Shown: positions 23,651-37,059 of the stretch, one piece after another
Layout of the letters: each line of letters begins with the position of its first letter
Numbering within the stretch: position 1 is the first letter of the stretch
NCBI GenBank assembly: GCA_030737875.1
Contig: CM060915.1
Span: 902,340,177 to 902,404,176 of the forward strand
DNA: 64,000 nt
Reading direction: 5' to 3'
Source of the DNA: Allium sativum
Lineage: Eukaryota > Streptophyta > Magnoliopsida > Asparagales > Amaryllidaceae
Made by a program: the position numbers and the translations under genes
The notes under the pieces: generated by a model
What the model saw: only the letters and a program-made list of their open reading frames with translations
The model's database searches: none
What the model was told of the DNA's origin: nothing

Positions 23651-26600
23651 CTTTGGAGAAGGAAGGTGAAAACTCGGGCCAATTACCCTATTTGCAAAAC
23701 AAAACATTATTTCATACTAACCTCATTTGTAACGACCTGCATTCTATGCATCAGAGGATTGTAGAATATATATTTTATTTTCATACAAAGTCACATGGTC
23801 ATGTAACTTTGGGGAACAACTATTGGGGTCATTTCCCACATTCACGATTTTTGTTGAATTTTAAATGACCGTTTTTGTAATGGCCCGCAAATCCATACTA
23901 TTTGAGTCGACTAATAACACCACACGTCCAACCCAAATTGCACATAAATACGAATCATTATTAGAAAGAAGTTAGAGGATGAGGAATAGAAAGAAAGAAA
24001 TATTAAAATAGAAGAAAAACAAAGATCACAAACTCTCAGCGGAACGAATAAAATATATTAAATAACATAACTTTTGAAATAAAAATATGTTTTGAATACA
24101 CATACCATTATCAGAGCACAACAGTTATCCCTGGAACAGTTATAAACATCTGTTTCCAGATACAACATAGTACACAGCGGAAATATGATAGTCTATAGCT
24201 AACTGGTGAAGCCTCCTGCTTCTAGCACTCCCAAGTGAATCTGAAAAATCCCGACTACTTGATTGCCCATACAAATTTGGGCACCCAAGAGTTTAGGGAA
24301 AAACTAACAAAATAAACTCTGGGTCAGTCATGGGACTGGTGTGAGTAAACTCCAACCATTTGTTTAACATTCAAAAATCCTTTCGAAAGAAAGGATAATA
24401 GTAAGACCAGCCCACACATAAACATGGATGGTTTTTACCTTACTATAACCGAAAATACTTGATACGAAAATCCATTGATATTATAATAATGTCTAAATCA
24501 AATAAATAACCAAATAGCAGATTGCTTGCATCTCACGCTCCACATACATAGTATAAAATCAAAAACCGCAGGGCGCTTATTGGAGATTGGATTTCCAACA
24601 TGACAATGTATGGAACCACCTTCCGATAGTGTATCTCTAGAGAGGAATACACTGGGTTCAACAAGAACATCTTGCAACCCGGCACACACATGACCGACCA
24701 CTCATTTCGCTTGAATGTATCAAATGTATATCACCAACGGTTGGGATTAGCAACTATTTCCCTAAAAGGGACAACATCGATAGATTTAAGAAGTAAAAGG
24801 AATTTCTCTAGATAGGTGATTATACATCCTAATGGGAGCGACCCACATAGCCATGCTGCCTGCCCGATTTTTGTCATTTCCCGGTTATTGAGGCTTGAGA
24901 CTACGATTTCTTATCATTCATTGATAGCACAATCAATTTGAATGCCACATTGCTAGATCCCTTAATCAATAACGGATTTTCACAAATATATTCTGGATAT
25001 TAAGCTAATAGAATAAATCTTCCGCCACCATATATATTTATACAGACCAACATATGCGATCACTGGAAATACTCTGTCAGACATTCGTCCATTTACGTTC
25101 GTTCTGGGATTGAACAAAATCGAAGGCACAATTTCCATTAATAGAAAAAGTCCTTGCACTTTACTCCATCTTCGAATATATTCATATAATCTGATTTGCA
25201 ATGCTAGTGCCAATACAGAGTGGTTCACGGATAATAATCCAACCGGTCTCTCTATATTGACAACGATATTGGCAAACACTTCGATAGTCGGTTATTTAAC
25301 TATCGAAGAAACAAACATTCATTCAAAGCATCAAAAAATTCACTGGGCCATTTAATTGATATTTCATTCATTAATTAAATCCCTACTCCATTTCCTTATC
25401 AATATTCGTTAACACGATATTTTCGATAATCATCTTGGCCTCTTCACTATTTGGAAAACATTTCTATATCTCGCCTTCTGTTATTTTCTATACTTAGAAA
25501 ATATATTCTATTTGTAATTGAAAACAATTTCAATCACTTATCTCTTTCCCGACTACTTTAATTATACTCAGGAAATATTTACTCTTATATTTCCAAAATT
25601 CCACCACTTGGGTTAAAACGAATGATGTGTAAAACATCGTTACAACAACCCAAAATATTTTATTTAACTAACTCTTATTCAAACACTTCTATTCGAGACT
25701 GGATCTTGATATTTATCAATTAAAAATGAAATCAATCAAGTTGGGGTATAACTACCTCTCAGACCTTGATTGAAAACATCCTCAACTTCAAAACGGACAA
25801 AACCACTTACCTCGAATAATCAACATTATAAAAACCAATTATTCATTTTAAACCCGTAATGTTTCTCTTTCTAATTTTACCAGAATTATATATTTCCCTT
25901 TTGTTTATAATATTCTATTTTAAATTCGTTTTCTAATCGAATTCAATATATATATTAATATATTGATTTTCTACTTACCCAATTTTCCTAAAAATATTCT
26001 AACTCCTTAAATTTCCGGAAAATTTCACCATAACCTTCTTTGTACCGGGAGCATCGGGAAAATCCCAAAACCGCCACACAGGCTCTCTTCATTCAAAAAG
26101 AAAATTAAAAAGCCAAGCGGCTTGCCGATATGGCGCATAAAACCATATATGGAATTTAACCATGTACCTTTTTATCGGGCACTTATATTATAATCTTCAT
26201 ACACTTCATTCCATTCCTGTCTAACACATATCTATCCATTCCCAATTTATTACTACTCAATCCAGTCATTTTAAACTCGATTCGCTGATTTATTCTTTAA
26301 TAAACTCTTTTGCCTATTTCACTTCTTATTTGAACATATCACATTTAAAAATATAATTAATTTATTTATAAAACAATCAAATGTCATTTTCAACTCAAAT
26401 TTCAATATACGATTCCAGATGTGAATTTACAAATCCAGTTCACTTATTCAAAGTCCAATTTTGATTCAAAATTTCATTAACTAATTTTTTGATTCAAAAT
26501 AATTAATTCTATTTAATAATTAAAAATCTGATTTTTGTTTTAAAAATCAACCCATTACTCCACTTGAGTTCACATGTATTTCACCACTAAAATCTGAAAT

Positions 26601-26885
26601 TTTCTAAAACAGAAATTTGGATTTTATATGCTTAAAATCCTTTTATAAAATTAAATAAACCGTTGTGGTTTTTAAGCGATTTTGGCCCTGCTTTTCTGAA
26701 AATTTGATTTTTACATAACTCAAAATCTATAAGACAAAATCCAGATTTTTCTCTTCCATTAGAAAACTATTATCAAATCGGTCTTGGCGATTCTTGTTTC
26801 AACGAATTCAGACTTAAATTGAGTTCCACATACTTAATTGAAGTTTGGATCGCCAATTTACGAACTGCGGCGCTGCGGCGAGTTC

Positions 26886-26892
<7 letters not shown>

Positions 26893-26922
<30 letters not shown>
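26893..26922. repeat. (TA)n microsatellite
   Basis: About 15 TA units inside LTR L. Confidence 0.9.
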
Positions 26923-26925
<3 letters not shown>

Positions 26926-27179
26926 TAAACCTTGTTTATAATAAATCCAACTCCATTCTGATATATTTTTAATATATATCTAATCAGTTTTCTCAATTCA
27001 ACATAATATTTTCGATTATCTATAATTGTCGATTTTTCCTTACTCGGTAATATAATTGTTTGTACTTCGAACTTTTATATTTAATTCCAATTCCTTTTTC
27101 AAATTATAATCCTTTAGATTTATTTATATTCTGTTTAAAAATCCACATTCTGAAATATATTTCGTCGTTCCCATTTCGA

Positions 27180-27400
27180 AACGATTTCAACTTTCTATTT
27201 TCAAATTCCATTTTCAATTCTCTTTGAAATTTCTATATTCAAATTTTATTTGAATTTTCTACATTCAAATTCAATTTTCAATTTTCAATTCTATATATTC
27301 AAATTCCATTTGAATTCTCTATATATTCAAATTCTATTTTCAATTCTCTTTGAAATTTCTATATTCAAATTCTATTTGAATAAATTCAAATTAATCGAAT
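27180..27400. repeat. Degenerate AT-rich repeats around 'tattcaaattctatttgaa'
   Basis: Four or five imperfect copies of about 35-60 bases inside LTR L. They are locally palindromic (ttcaaat and atttgaa). Confidence 0.6.
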
Positions 27401-29896
27401 TCAATATCATAAATCCTTACAGATTTATTTTAGTTCAATTTATATTCTGAACATCGGAATAAATTCCCTTGTTTATTTCTTAAGACGATTCCCCCATTTC
27501 TACTTTTATAAATTCACATTTGAATTTAAATATTCAAATTATCCAATGATAATTTTCCCAATTTATTTATAAACACTGTTTATAAATTCATTTCAATTCT
27601 CTGCATTTTTCAATTTATAAACATCATTTATAAATTCAATACTTATTTTATTTATTTAAAACAAGTAAATATTTTTAACACATCCTAAATCCAAATTCTA
27701 TTTAAAAAAAAATAGAATTTTCCTTTTAAATCTCCAAATCCCTTTTCACAATATTTTTATAAATTAACATTTTGGCCCTACTAATATTTAAACAATCAAA
27801 CCACTCAATTATCAATCAACACATCATATATGATAATATATGTTAAATCAAACAAATAATAATATTTTTGAGGAATACAGTTGGATCTCTCCAACCTGTT
27901 TCCTGCATCCACAGACGTTAGCCAACAGAAATAATACCCATCCTGCTTCGTGCCTGGATATTGCGGTATGAAGGTCATGCACTATCATACCGTGGGGCGT
28001 ATAGGGTAATTGTCCGCTAATGGTATCGCGGGCATCCGCTAATGAGGCTGCAAGAATATCCAACCACTAATATATATATAATAGCACACCTAGCCTAAAG
28101 AACTAATATATTTAAGATGCATAAAAATATTAAATGCAACCAAACAAGCAACAAACAATTATTTTTAACTGATAAAAATAATTCTAAATAAAGGTGAGTG
28201 AGATTTACTCATCGAAATTGCGGTTGTCGAATAATATCTGTTTATTTCCAGATCATCGGCTACGAATCTTCTCGAATGAATTCATGCCTATGATAATTTG
28301 ATTTAAATTTACCGATTAACATTTATTTATTAAATTAACTATTTAAACGAATAAGTAAATTTCCTATATATATAGTTATCTATATATTTCGGAAAATATT
28401 TTCCATCTTGGTTTATTTAGTTAAATTCTAATTTCATATGAAACAAAGACATGCATTATAACTTGTATACATATAGAAAATTTCTTCCTTTAAATTTTGT
28501 CATTGGTAACTACTTAAATTAAATAATTTTTTTTACCTTAACCAAAGCCTTAATTCTTCATTCCTGCTGATTGAAATTTACTGTTAGTTCCCACCAGCTA
28601 CAATAGTTGATCTTATAACTACTCCCCAGCATCTCTTCTCCATGAAAATGCACCAAACCACCACCCTTCTCTCTCGTTCAATCTCTCATCATTTCATCAC
28701 TCCAAACCCAGCAGCACCCAACTCCACCTCGGCTCCCCTTTTAAGTCACTTACATCATCAGTCAGCTCTTTCCTCTTCTAAAACCGCAGTCACCAACACC
28801 CTCAAGTCGCACGATCAAACCTCGTAATCCCCTCAGTACTAATGTCGATACCACCATCTCCTTCCAGTGCGATACCACCGGTTATCACCAATTTCTGTCA
28901 GTCCATTTCCTCACTCCTTTCCACCACCCTACATTCACCTCATCGCTCCCTCTTCTAACCTTTGTTTGTTGGCACAAATTTCAAGTAGAGAGGCTGGTAA
29001 GAACGGGTCCCAAAGAGGCTGTGATATGATGCTGGTCCTTCCTTCGTCGCGACATCAACAGTCACTCCAACCAATTCTTACCTCGCTGTCCCAAATCGCG
29101 ATGACTACCGAGCCCTTCGACCTTGTTTCCCTCTTCCGCGCCTCGACTATAACTCACTGGTTCGAACATCGACACCTCCAAATGGAATCGAAAATGACCC
29201 TGCTCCTTGATTCGATAGTGCCACCCTTACGTTCTGAGAACTCACGATGATTTCAATTATATTAGGCACTACCATTTTCCTCTAAGGTGATTGATTGGAT
29301 TTTGATTTCAAAAATGATTTAAGAGGCTTCGATTTGCTTCTCTTTTCCTTTTCTAATTTGGTGGATTCGATTTTAAATCTATTTTAGTATGAGTTAGAAA
29401 AGGGACGACTTCGTATATTTTTTATAGCTGAAGCTTTTCTTGAATTGATTTTCAATACTGAGGAAGGGAAATTAAAGGAGAAACAACAGGGATATCACGA
29501 TTTTTATAGGAGGACAATGACTTAAGCATTAAGGAATTGAATTTTAAAAATCTTTTAATTTAATTCGATTAGACAAAGAGATTTTTTATACTTTTAAATA
29601 GATATCGATTTGATTTTCGATTTGATTTTGAACTTATCCATTATAAATATATCGAGATTCATCACTTGAGATCGTAACCGCTATTTTAACCTTCCGACTG
29701 ACGTTTTAACGTAATTACACTATTTTGGATTTAACATAATAGACCACAAAATTTAATGCGACCATATATTATAAAATAACCATACTATAATATAATTTAA
29801 ATTCAAAACCAATAAATTCCATTTGTATTATCAAAATAATATTTAAAAGCATATTAAATATTGAAAATAAACTGTTCGAAAGCCCGGGTCATTACA

Positions 29897-30640
29897 GCTT
29901 TGGCCCTAGCGAACCTTATTTCACCTATAACTTTTGATGGGTAAGGAGTTTTGACCCAAAACCACTTCCATTGAATTCGTATGATTGTTTACCTTTCCGT
30001 AGAGTGGTCACATTTGTCAAAGGGACTTACTGTTTGGGAAATAATGGCTGAAACAAGGTTTGGAAGGTAAACAACTGCTTAAGCGGGCTTAATAGGGTAA
30101 TTAATGGATGGGTCCATAACCCATTTCGTGATTAGGGTTATGGGGAGGCTGAAGTGAGTTAGGAAACCATCTCATTTCATTTTCTCAACCGCCACTTTCG
30201 TCTCTAACCCTAGCAATGGCCTCCACCTTCTATACTACCTCCTAGTCAAATTTAAATCCAAAATTAAGCTAATCAACATCAAATCAAAGCAAATTAACAT
30301 AATGTTGGAGGTAGAGCTTCTGTGTTGCATTGGGATTCGAACCAAATCAGAGGTATTTTCAGATCTGAGATTAATTTGTGGCTAAAGTGAGTGAGTTGCA
30401 CTTTTATTCACTAATTACGGCTAATTATGGGTGATTAGTGATAATTAGCGAAGTTATGACTCAGAAAAATGTGGAAAAATATGTAGAAATTCTTAAATAT
30501 TATTTTATGTCTGTTAGAAATTTGGGTTAATTTAGACATATTTTGCTAATCCTTTAGTTAAATCATGGTTAAGGGGATTAAGGGGAAACATGGGAGAAAT
30601 ACTAGATGAGTACTTAGGGGAAAGACTTATAAACCACATC
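29897..30640 (+). other. LTR or leader sequence of element D after LTR L
   Basis: Non-coding. It joins well to 23875 once L is removed. It contains a pyrimidine-rich stretch and 'ccctagcaatggcc' near 30200-30220. No primer site was found before the Gag relic. Confidence 0.4.
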
Positions 30641-31035
30641 GTTGAGACCTTCAAATCTATTATGAGAAATGCATTGAGGTCGGAGAGCCTTTACCCCAAG
30701 TCAAAGGCTGAGGTTGCTATTACATCTGCATAGGAGCCAAATCCACAGGGAAGCGGTGGAGGCAAGAATAATTCGCAGAATAAGAGGAAACAGAACCAAG
30801 ATAACGATGGTCAGAAGAAGAATTAGAAAGATGCTGAGTGCTATAGCTATGGCAAGAAGGGCCATTATGCTAAAGATTGTTGAGAAAAGCCACCAAATAG
30901 GAAGTGCTTCAATTGCGGCCAAGTGGGACACCACAAGGATAAATGTCCGCAACCTCCTAAAGAGAAGCAGATTGTGAAAGTATATGTTATCAACATTGTT
31001 CCTTCTTCGTTGAATTCCCCAACTACGGCATAGAA
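30640..31035 (+). pseudogene. C-terminal Gag of element D with two zinc knuckles
   Basis: The region encodes the end of the Gag core, an Asn/Gln/Lys-rich basic linker and two CCHC knuckles: CYSYGKKGHYAKDC (second Cys replaced by Tyr, at about 30838-30882) and CFNCGQVGHHKDKC (intact, near 30906-30948). Knuckles bind the element RNA. In-frame stops occur near 30731, 30825, 30883 and 31032. Confidence 0.75.
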
Positions 31036-31039
31036 GGGA

Positions 31040-31430
31040 AAGGGCATCGTTATTCAAGGTATGCTTTCCATTTATGATGTTCATGTTCGAGTGTTGTTTG
31101 ATATCGGGGCTTTCCATTCCTTTATATCTAGTGACCTGGTAGATAGGTTGGGATTGGAACCTGAGATAGTCGATAGACCTTTAGTTGTGACGAACCTGAT
31201 CGGTGGTTCGACTAGCCTTAGTATGATTTTTCGAAATTTGGTCTTATCGAGTCATGGATGTATGTTTGTTAGTGATTGCTTTGTTTTGGGCTTTACTGGG
31301 TTTGGCATTATTTTGGGAGTCAATTGGTTCCAAAGGTATGGGGATAGTTGTAGGCTGTGAGGAGTCTTCGATGACCGCTAGGGCGGATGATGGGCTGTGA
31401 GTACCATTTTGTTGCCTACCTAATGTTGGG
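31040..31430 (+). pseudogene. Protease of element D
   Basis: The open stretch 31061-31360 encodes a Ty3-type protease: VLFDIGAFHSFIS, where the active site D-S/T-G-A reads DIGA (31100-31111), and FGIILGVNWFQRYG. The frame breaks after 31360 where the flap-linker region should continue. The active-site change makes it inactive. Confidence 0.8.
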
Positions 31431-32494
31431 GTGATGGCTAGTTTTCTAAATCCACTCGACATCCCGCATGATGAGTTGTCGGATGTGCCTATTGCTGGCG
31501 AGTATCCAGACGTCTTTGGGGAAGTGACCGGACTTCCACCATACCAAGAGATAGAGTTTCGTATTGATTTAGTGAAAGATGCCAGACCCATAGTGATGCC
31601 ACTTCGTCGTATGACACCAAGGGAGAAGCGAGAGCTTGAGGTGCAAGTAAGCAATCTTTTGAAGAAGGGATTTATCCAAAGAAGTGTTTCCGAGGGGGGA
31701 GCACAAGTTGTATTTGCTACCAAGGCTGATGGTTCCCGTCGATTGTGTGTGGACTACTACGAGTTAAATAAGGTGATGAGGAAGAATAAGTATCCTCTTC
31801 TACGGATAGACGATTTGTTTGATCAGTTGAATGGACCTAGAGTGTTCTCCCAGTTAGATCTCGCGACAATTTTTCATCAGCTCTGAGTAGCAGCTGAGAG
31901 TATACCTAAAATGACATTTCGGAAGCCGTCTGGATTCTATGAGTGGTTTGTCATGCCATTTGGGTTGACCAATGCACCAGCATATTTTGTGGATCTTATG
32001 AATAGGGTATTCAGGGATCAATTGAATAAGTTTGTTCTTGTGCTCGTGGACGATATCTTTGTTTACTCGAGGAAAGAGGAAGAACACAAGGAACATTTGA
32101 GGACAGTGATGGAGGTGTTATGGAAACACCAATTAAAAGCAAAATTTTCTAAATGTTACTTCTGGAGGAGGGAAGTGAGGTTCTTGGTCCATGTTGTTTC
32201 AGAGAATGGTATTGCCATGGATCCTGCGAAGGTGGCTACAGTGCAAGATTGGTCTACACCCAAGAATGCAACAAAGGTAAGAAGTTTCTTGGGGTTAGCT
32301 AGATATAATCGTAAGTGTATCCAAGACTTCTCAAAGATAGCAACACCGTTAACTCAGTTGACTAAGAAGAATCAAGTTTTCGCTTGGGATGAAAGGTGTG
32401 AGAACGCATTTAAGAGACTAAAAGAAAAGTTAATGTGCGCACTAGTGTTACTTATTCCTAAAGGGAACAAAGAGATGACGGTATACACGGAAAT
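31431..32494 (+). pseudogene. Reverse transcriptase and first residues of RNase H, element D
   Basis: 31431-31886 encodes the linker ([20 protein letters not shown]) and RT fingers ([19 protein letters not shown]). 31911-32490 encodes the palm and thumb: [18 protein letters not shown], the catalytic LVDDIFVYS (intact Asp pair at 32049-32054), [17 protein letters not shown] and LGLARYNRK. RNase H begins ([10 protein letters not shown]) and is cut at 32494. One stop lies at about 31884. The sequence is distinct from B and I, so D is another chromovirus family. Confidence 0.85.
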
Positions 32495-33932
32495 TGGTCA
32501 GATCCCCAATCTTGACACCACCCTCACGACCCGATCCGGTCGTGGAACACCCCTGCGAACCGACCCCACTCTTGGAGCACCCCCCCTCACAAACCGTTCC
32601 ACCACGTGAGCCCGAACCATAAAGCAAGTCATGAACCGGATGTTCACCGTGACCCGATGCCTCGAACCGAAGCAACACCACCTAGAGATTGGGGTGACAA
32701 GCCGTGAGTCAGCTTCATGGCGAGTCACAAATGGTTCCTCACGAGCCGAGTTAGGAAGCCACGAGCCGAAGCAGGACTAACGAATGGAGCACCACGAATC
32801 GTACATACTCGAACCAGATGGAGATCGAACCGAACCAAGATGATGATAGAAAACCTGAGATGCAAAGGGAGTCCAATTGAAAAGGTTATTACTCAGGATC
32901 CTGATGGGAACCAACGAGTTAACTTCACGAGTTGGGCTTTGCTGCGGGACGTGTGCAAAGGGGGTTATCGATATTTATAGCTTTGGTTCATCATTGAGAG
33001 ACAGATTAGCAGGTATGGATTAGCACAATGGGACCGTTAAGACTCCCAAGGGAAAGTGATCGTAGCATGGCTATGAGCCAGTGCAGTGGAGTCGTCATGA
33101 CTCCAAAGGAAAAAATGGACATAGCAAAGGATTAGTGGTTATGGATCAGTGCAATAGGGTCATTATGACTCCCAAGGGAAAAGTAATCGTAGCAAAGGAT
33201 TGGGTGATCAAAGTGGTGGATATCGTAAACTTTACGCACTGAGTGAAAGATGTGTGGATGATTGCTATGTTTGATGTTTGTTATCACCATAACATGCAAA
33301 CTCCCATTTTTACACTTTATGTTAGTATTACCTTAGAGTACTGTACATCTTGTTGTGCTAACTCTTTGTTTGCAGGTTTAGGTTCAGGTATGATTATTTA
33401 TACCAGTTATTGTTCTATTTTGCTGTTATCGCTCATACCAGGCTTTTGTCTGACCCAGAATTTTATGTCTCTTCTTATTACTCCGGATGCTCCTAAACGA
33501 GCAGACTAGAGACAAGTTAGGTGGTATGCACGAGTATGTGTCCGAAGACGAGCAGGAGGCTTCCACTAACAATTTACATATATTCTCCTTGTGTTGTTGC
33601 AATAACTACTTTAGGAATTAGTAGTGTACCTTTTCTATTTTGCTCTAGAGATAGTATTTTGAAGTTATAATAACGATGGTTTGGATCATAAGCTATAATT
33701 TGGATTCCACTACTTTGATGATTTAGTTTTCAGCTTATGCACTGCCTCGCCTCTTCTATGTCAAGTATATTATTATATTTTATTCCATGCGCTGTGAGAT
33801 ATATTATAGGTTCTTTGGTGATTCATAGTTTCAAAACCCTTTCCTTTTCCTTTGACGACCATCCCGTGCTAGTCCGGCATTGGCACAACGCATTTCCGGG
33901 AAATGTCGGCAAGTCCGGGGCGAGCTGTCACA
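32495..33932 (+). repeat. LTR-like sequence K
   Basis: It begins TGGTCAGATCCCCAATC directly at the break of D and ends CGGGGCGAGCTGTCACA, a typical chromovirus LTR end. Inside are degenerate repeats of about 65 bases around 'gactcccaagggaaa' (33030-33200) and the familiar downstream text 'tttgtctgacccag'. It may be the 3' LTR of D joined by deletion, or a separate LTR. The exact start is uncertain. Confidence 0.45.
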
Positions 33933-34499
33933 TCATTCATGAAATATAAGCCACATAACTTCATGATCCACAGGAAGATTTATTATACAAATTCTCATAT
34001 TCATTCGAATAAAGTTTAATGCCATTTTAACAACACACAGAGCTGAAGTCATACATTTGGGTCCTATTCCACAAAACACTTATCATTTGTACTACATATT
34101 AATTCTGTAAGATGAATCCCAAGAATATTTAAAACTGCTTCTTGTTCATCACCCAGGAAATTAAAAGGTAGTAGAGAATGGTCTGTATAATTATGTTTAG
34201 GATCATTTAGGAGTTGCTCCTTGCCAGACTTATTTGATGGTCTCATTGAAAAGTCCCTCTTCAACCTAAAGATAAATGTAACACATTCCTTAGAACAACA
34301 TTACTGTGAGAAACAAGGTTCTACCGTTATACATAGCGAAGATCAACAATCTTTTCTGCCCTATATGAGATTAAGTTATTCCTCTCCGTTTATTATATAA
34401 CTCTGCTTTGATATGTGAAACAATATTTCTTTTGAACCACACAGTATCATAGCAAGAAACTGATTACCGACCAGATAATATCATAGCAAGAAACTGATT
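33933..34499. other. Unassigned stretch
   Basis: I see no coding motif. A 25-base phrase around 'atcatagcaagaaactgatt' is repeated at 34448 and 34480. Confidence 0.4.
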
Positions 34500-36790
34500 T
34501 CCGCCATAGACTCAGAAGGAGCGAAGTCACCTCAAAAGTGAAAGCCATACATAAGAAACAGAGACGTCGGGTTGGGCAAGATGTTCTTTTCCCTTCATTT
34601 CATAAATACTTCCCTCTTTGAGAAAGGGTTCTTTGGGACCTCGAGCGATGGAGATACGTGCAACATCAGGGTTAACCACTTCAAAATCATGTACATCACT
34701 GGAAACGAGAGGAGGATTACCACCTTCTTGATCAAAGTCATATGGGTGGTTCTCATCACTAAGACCATTATTGTTGCCCCCTTCTTCACCATCAACAACA
34801 ACAATGTCTTCATCTTCAACATCGGAATAATGAAGTAATTCCTCGATATATAAAAGGCCTTCAAACTTGGACTTGCCTTTCTTCAACATTTCAGACCCCT
34901 GTTTAGCCAATTCAATCCTTTCCATGACTTTACTCTGAACAGAAGGATGAACAGGTCTAAACTCGATCCCTGGAAACCTTTTGAAATTATCAAAGAATGC
35001 AAGAAAAGAGCATCTTCATAATATTCCAAGACAATCTTCGGGAGATGATCATTTAAAAATTCATATATCCTGTACCAAGTGTCATGAATTATTCATTCCG
35101 TGTTGATAAGCATATGCCATCTCTTTGTCTCGGCTCACCGGCATGAACAGCTATAATTTCTGCCATTTGGCTTTCAAGAGTTGAAATCTGGTTGGATAAA
35201 TGTTCTTTCGTTTGCGTCATCCACTCAAGATAAGCACTCAGCCTCTCACACTCATTACCACTATTATCCTTTGCCATGGTTAAGAGCCAATTTTAGCTCT
35301 CAAAGTGGCATTCTCCTCCTTTCATTGGGCAGTCTCTATAAAAGATGAGGAAGTTGTTCCTTTGGACAAGAACCAGCCCTTAGTCACCTAAAATGAGAAA
35401 AGTCAAATCAGCCTTTAAAAAATCAAGAATAAGAATAAAAAAACATTTGTACCAAATGATGTTGCTTAATGAGATGCTGGAAGAAATTATCATAATTTGC
35501 AAACATGGAGGGCATGGGAATTTTGAGAACATCAAAAAAGGAGAGGGCAAGCTTTACAAACCTGACAATATCTGAGGGCATCAAAGGCATCCTCAGATGA
35601 CTAGCGTGTGGTGGAGGCAAAGGTAGGGTTGTATCATTTTCACTTGCATTTGGCGCACTTGGGATAGTCGCCGACAAAGTAGGATTCATAAGTTTCCTCC
35701 TAGAAGTATCCTCAGGGGAAGAAGTAATATTAAGAACTGGTTTAGTAACAGAAGTCTTAGGAATGAATATTCCCCGATCATAGCTATGGCACTAGCATCA
35801 GACTGATCTAGGGCGTCTATTAGAGATGTACCCTCAGAAGTGGAGGAGCCTAGTCAAGCATGAAAGCATGAATAAGAAATCTGAAGCCTACAAATTTGAG
35901 TCACCGTGACAAAGAGAAGACAATTTTTAACCGAAGAACCTGGAAACAAGGGAGTCGAGGCACTAAAAAATTTGGAACCTAAAGTCAGGTGTTTGGCCCT
36001 AGAAAAAGGAATAGGTGGTCGCCCTAGGATCTTTTGGGGTTAAATTGGCAAATTTTATTCAAAGTTAGCAAAGCTGATCGACATCCCGATTATTGAAATG
36101 CCTTGAAAATAACATCCGCAGCCCAAGACTCACTATCTGTCATAACTATTTTCCTAGAAGCATGATCTGAAAAGGAATAGAGTTAAACAAAGCGTGGAAA
36201 TAAAAAAGTCATTTCATAAGGATCAAGAAGCTCACCAATATCAACGAAACTTCCCAAAATACCAGAAGGGAACATGATGAATACAAATTGACCTTCCCTA
36301 AGGCCTGGACTTGTTGATGCTATTACTGATCAACTTCTTTACCAGATTAGCACGAAAAATGGGCAACTCGGCTCCTTTAAAAAAATGCAGCAAGTGGAGA
36401 ATAAGGTTTGGACTGAGTGAAGCCTGCTCTGATTCAAGCGCTAGAATTTCCAGACATAAGAGTAAAGTATGGGTGTTTGGTGAAAGCTGAATGTGAGAAA
36501 TTTCTAAGTCATGCTGCAGCCCGGAGATGAAGGTCAAAAAAGGAAAGAAGCCTCCGTGCTAAATATGAATGATAGTGAATGCAAAGTATCCTTCTGGCAG
36601 ACCTTTAAATGTACTTTGAGCAGAAGTAGGAATGACATCTATGTTGGACATCCCAAAACTCTCATGGATAGTGTTCAATTCATCTTGAGAAGCAATAAGG
36701 GATTGCTTCAAAGTAACATCTTCTTCTTTCGGGGGTGCCAGAATCACCGAACTATGGCTTGCCAGAGCTCTTTTTGTCATACATAGTACT
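34500..36790 (-). pseudogene. Decayed plant transposon protein ('putative gypsy-type transposon' family-like)
   Basis: Minus-strand reading gives a coherent but broken protein. Near 36537-36330 is a helical block (HIQLSPNTHTLLLCLEILALE, then LILHLLHFFKG) that resembles the conserved N-terminal domain of plant proteins annotated 'putative gypsy type transposon'. Near 35277-35120 is a coiled coil (LEWMTQTKEHLSNQISTLESQMAE). A C-terminal block at 34925-34527 is acidic (ELLHYSDVEDEDIVVVDGEEGG). Many stops are present. These proteins accompany some plant Ty3-like elements and their role is unknown. Family assignment is from memory of the pattern, hence moderate confidence. Confidence 0.45.
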
Positions 36791-37059
36791 GCCAGGTGAT
36801 ATCATTCCATAACACTATATATTAGCACTACCTTCTTTTACATAAATGTTCACATGAAACCATAAACATGCGAACAAATAAAAACTTGTTAACCTTAGAG
36901 GTTTGAACCATGAAACACCACACAAATCATAAGAGTTCATTATAACAAGATTCATCCATATAAGCACACGTCATGTACACTTAGGATCAGTTAAATCTTT
37001 AGTGATGACAAGAATAACAACCCCAAAACCAAAATTAGAGGGGAAAATGTAGGCATTGG
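36791..37059. other. Unassigned stretch upstream of fragment E
   Basis: No motif seen. It may be leader sequence of the minus-strand protein relic. Confidence 0.35.

Larger units (their letters stand above)
23876..29896 (-). repeat. LTR L: solo LTR of about 6.0 kb
   Basis: It opens TGTAATGGCCCG and ends CGGGTCATTACA, so the ends are near-perfect 12-base inverted repeats. The flanks are GTTTT (23871-23875) and GCTTT (29897-29901), a target duplication with one mismatch. Organisation from the left end (near 24300 'gggtcagtcatgggac') parallels the antisense side of the B LTR, so the sense strand is probably minus. The interior is AT-rich and has no pol motif. Frames at 28642-29250 are Ser/Pro/His-rich and unsupported. 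Confidence 0.6.
23719..32494 (+). mobile_element. Element D: 5' part of a second chromovirus, interrupted by LTR L
   Basis: An LTR-like start TGTAACGACCTGC at 23719 runs to 23875, is interrupted by the 6-kb LTR L, and resumes at 29897 with text typical of a chromovirus LTR ('ggccctagcgaacc', 'cctataacttttgatgg'). Gag knuckles, protease and RT follow on the plus strand. Coding stops abruptly at 32494 inside RNase H. The LTR end and primer site could not be placed, so the link between the LTR parts and the coding part rests on order and strand. Confidence 0.5.

Noticed and set aside
28642..29250. Ser/Pro/His-rich frames resembling small plant proteins
   Set aside because: They are inside LTR L, have biased composition and no domain, and resemble the pyrimidine-rich leader often found in such LTRs.
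32490..33945. GAAAT on both sides of K (32490-32494 and 33941-33945) as a target duplication
   Set aside because: It would give the insertion TG...AT ends, and RNase H of D does not resume on the right. The canonical CA end is at 33932. A five-base match is likely by chance.
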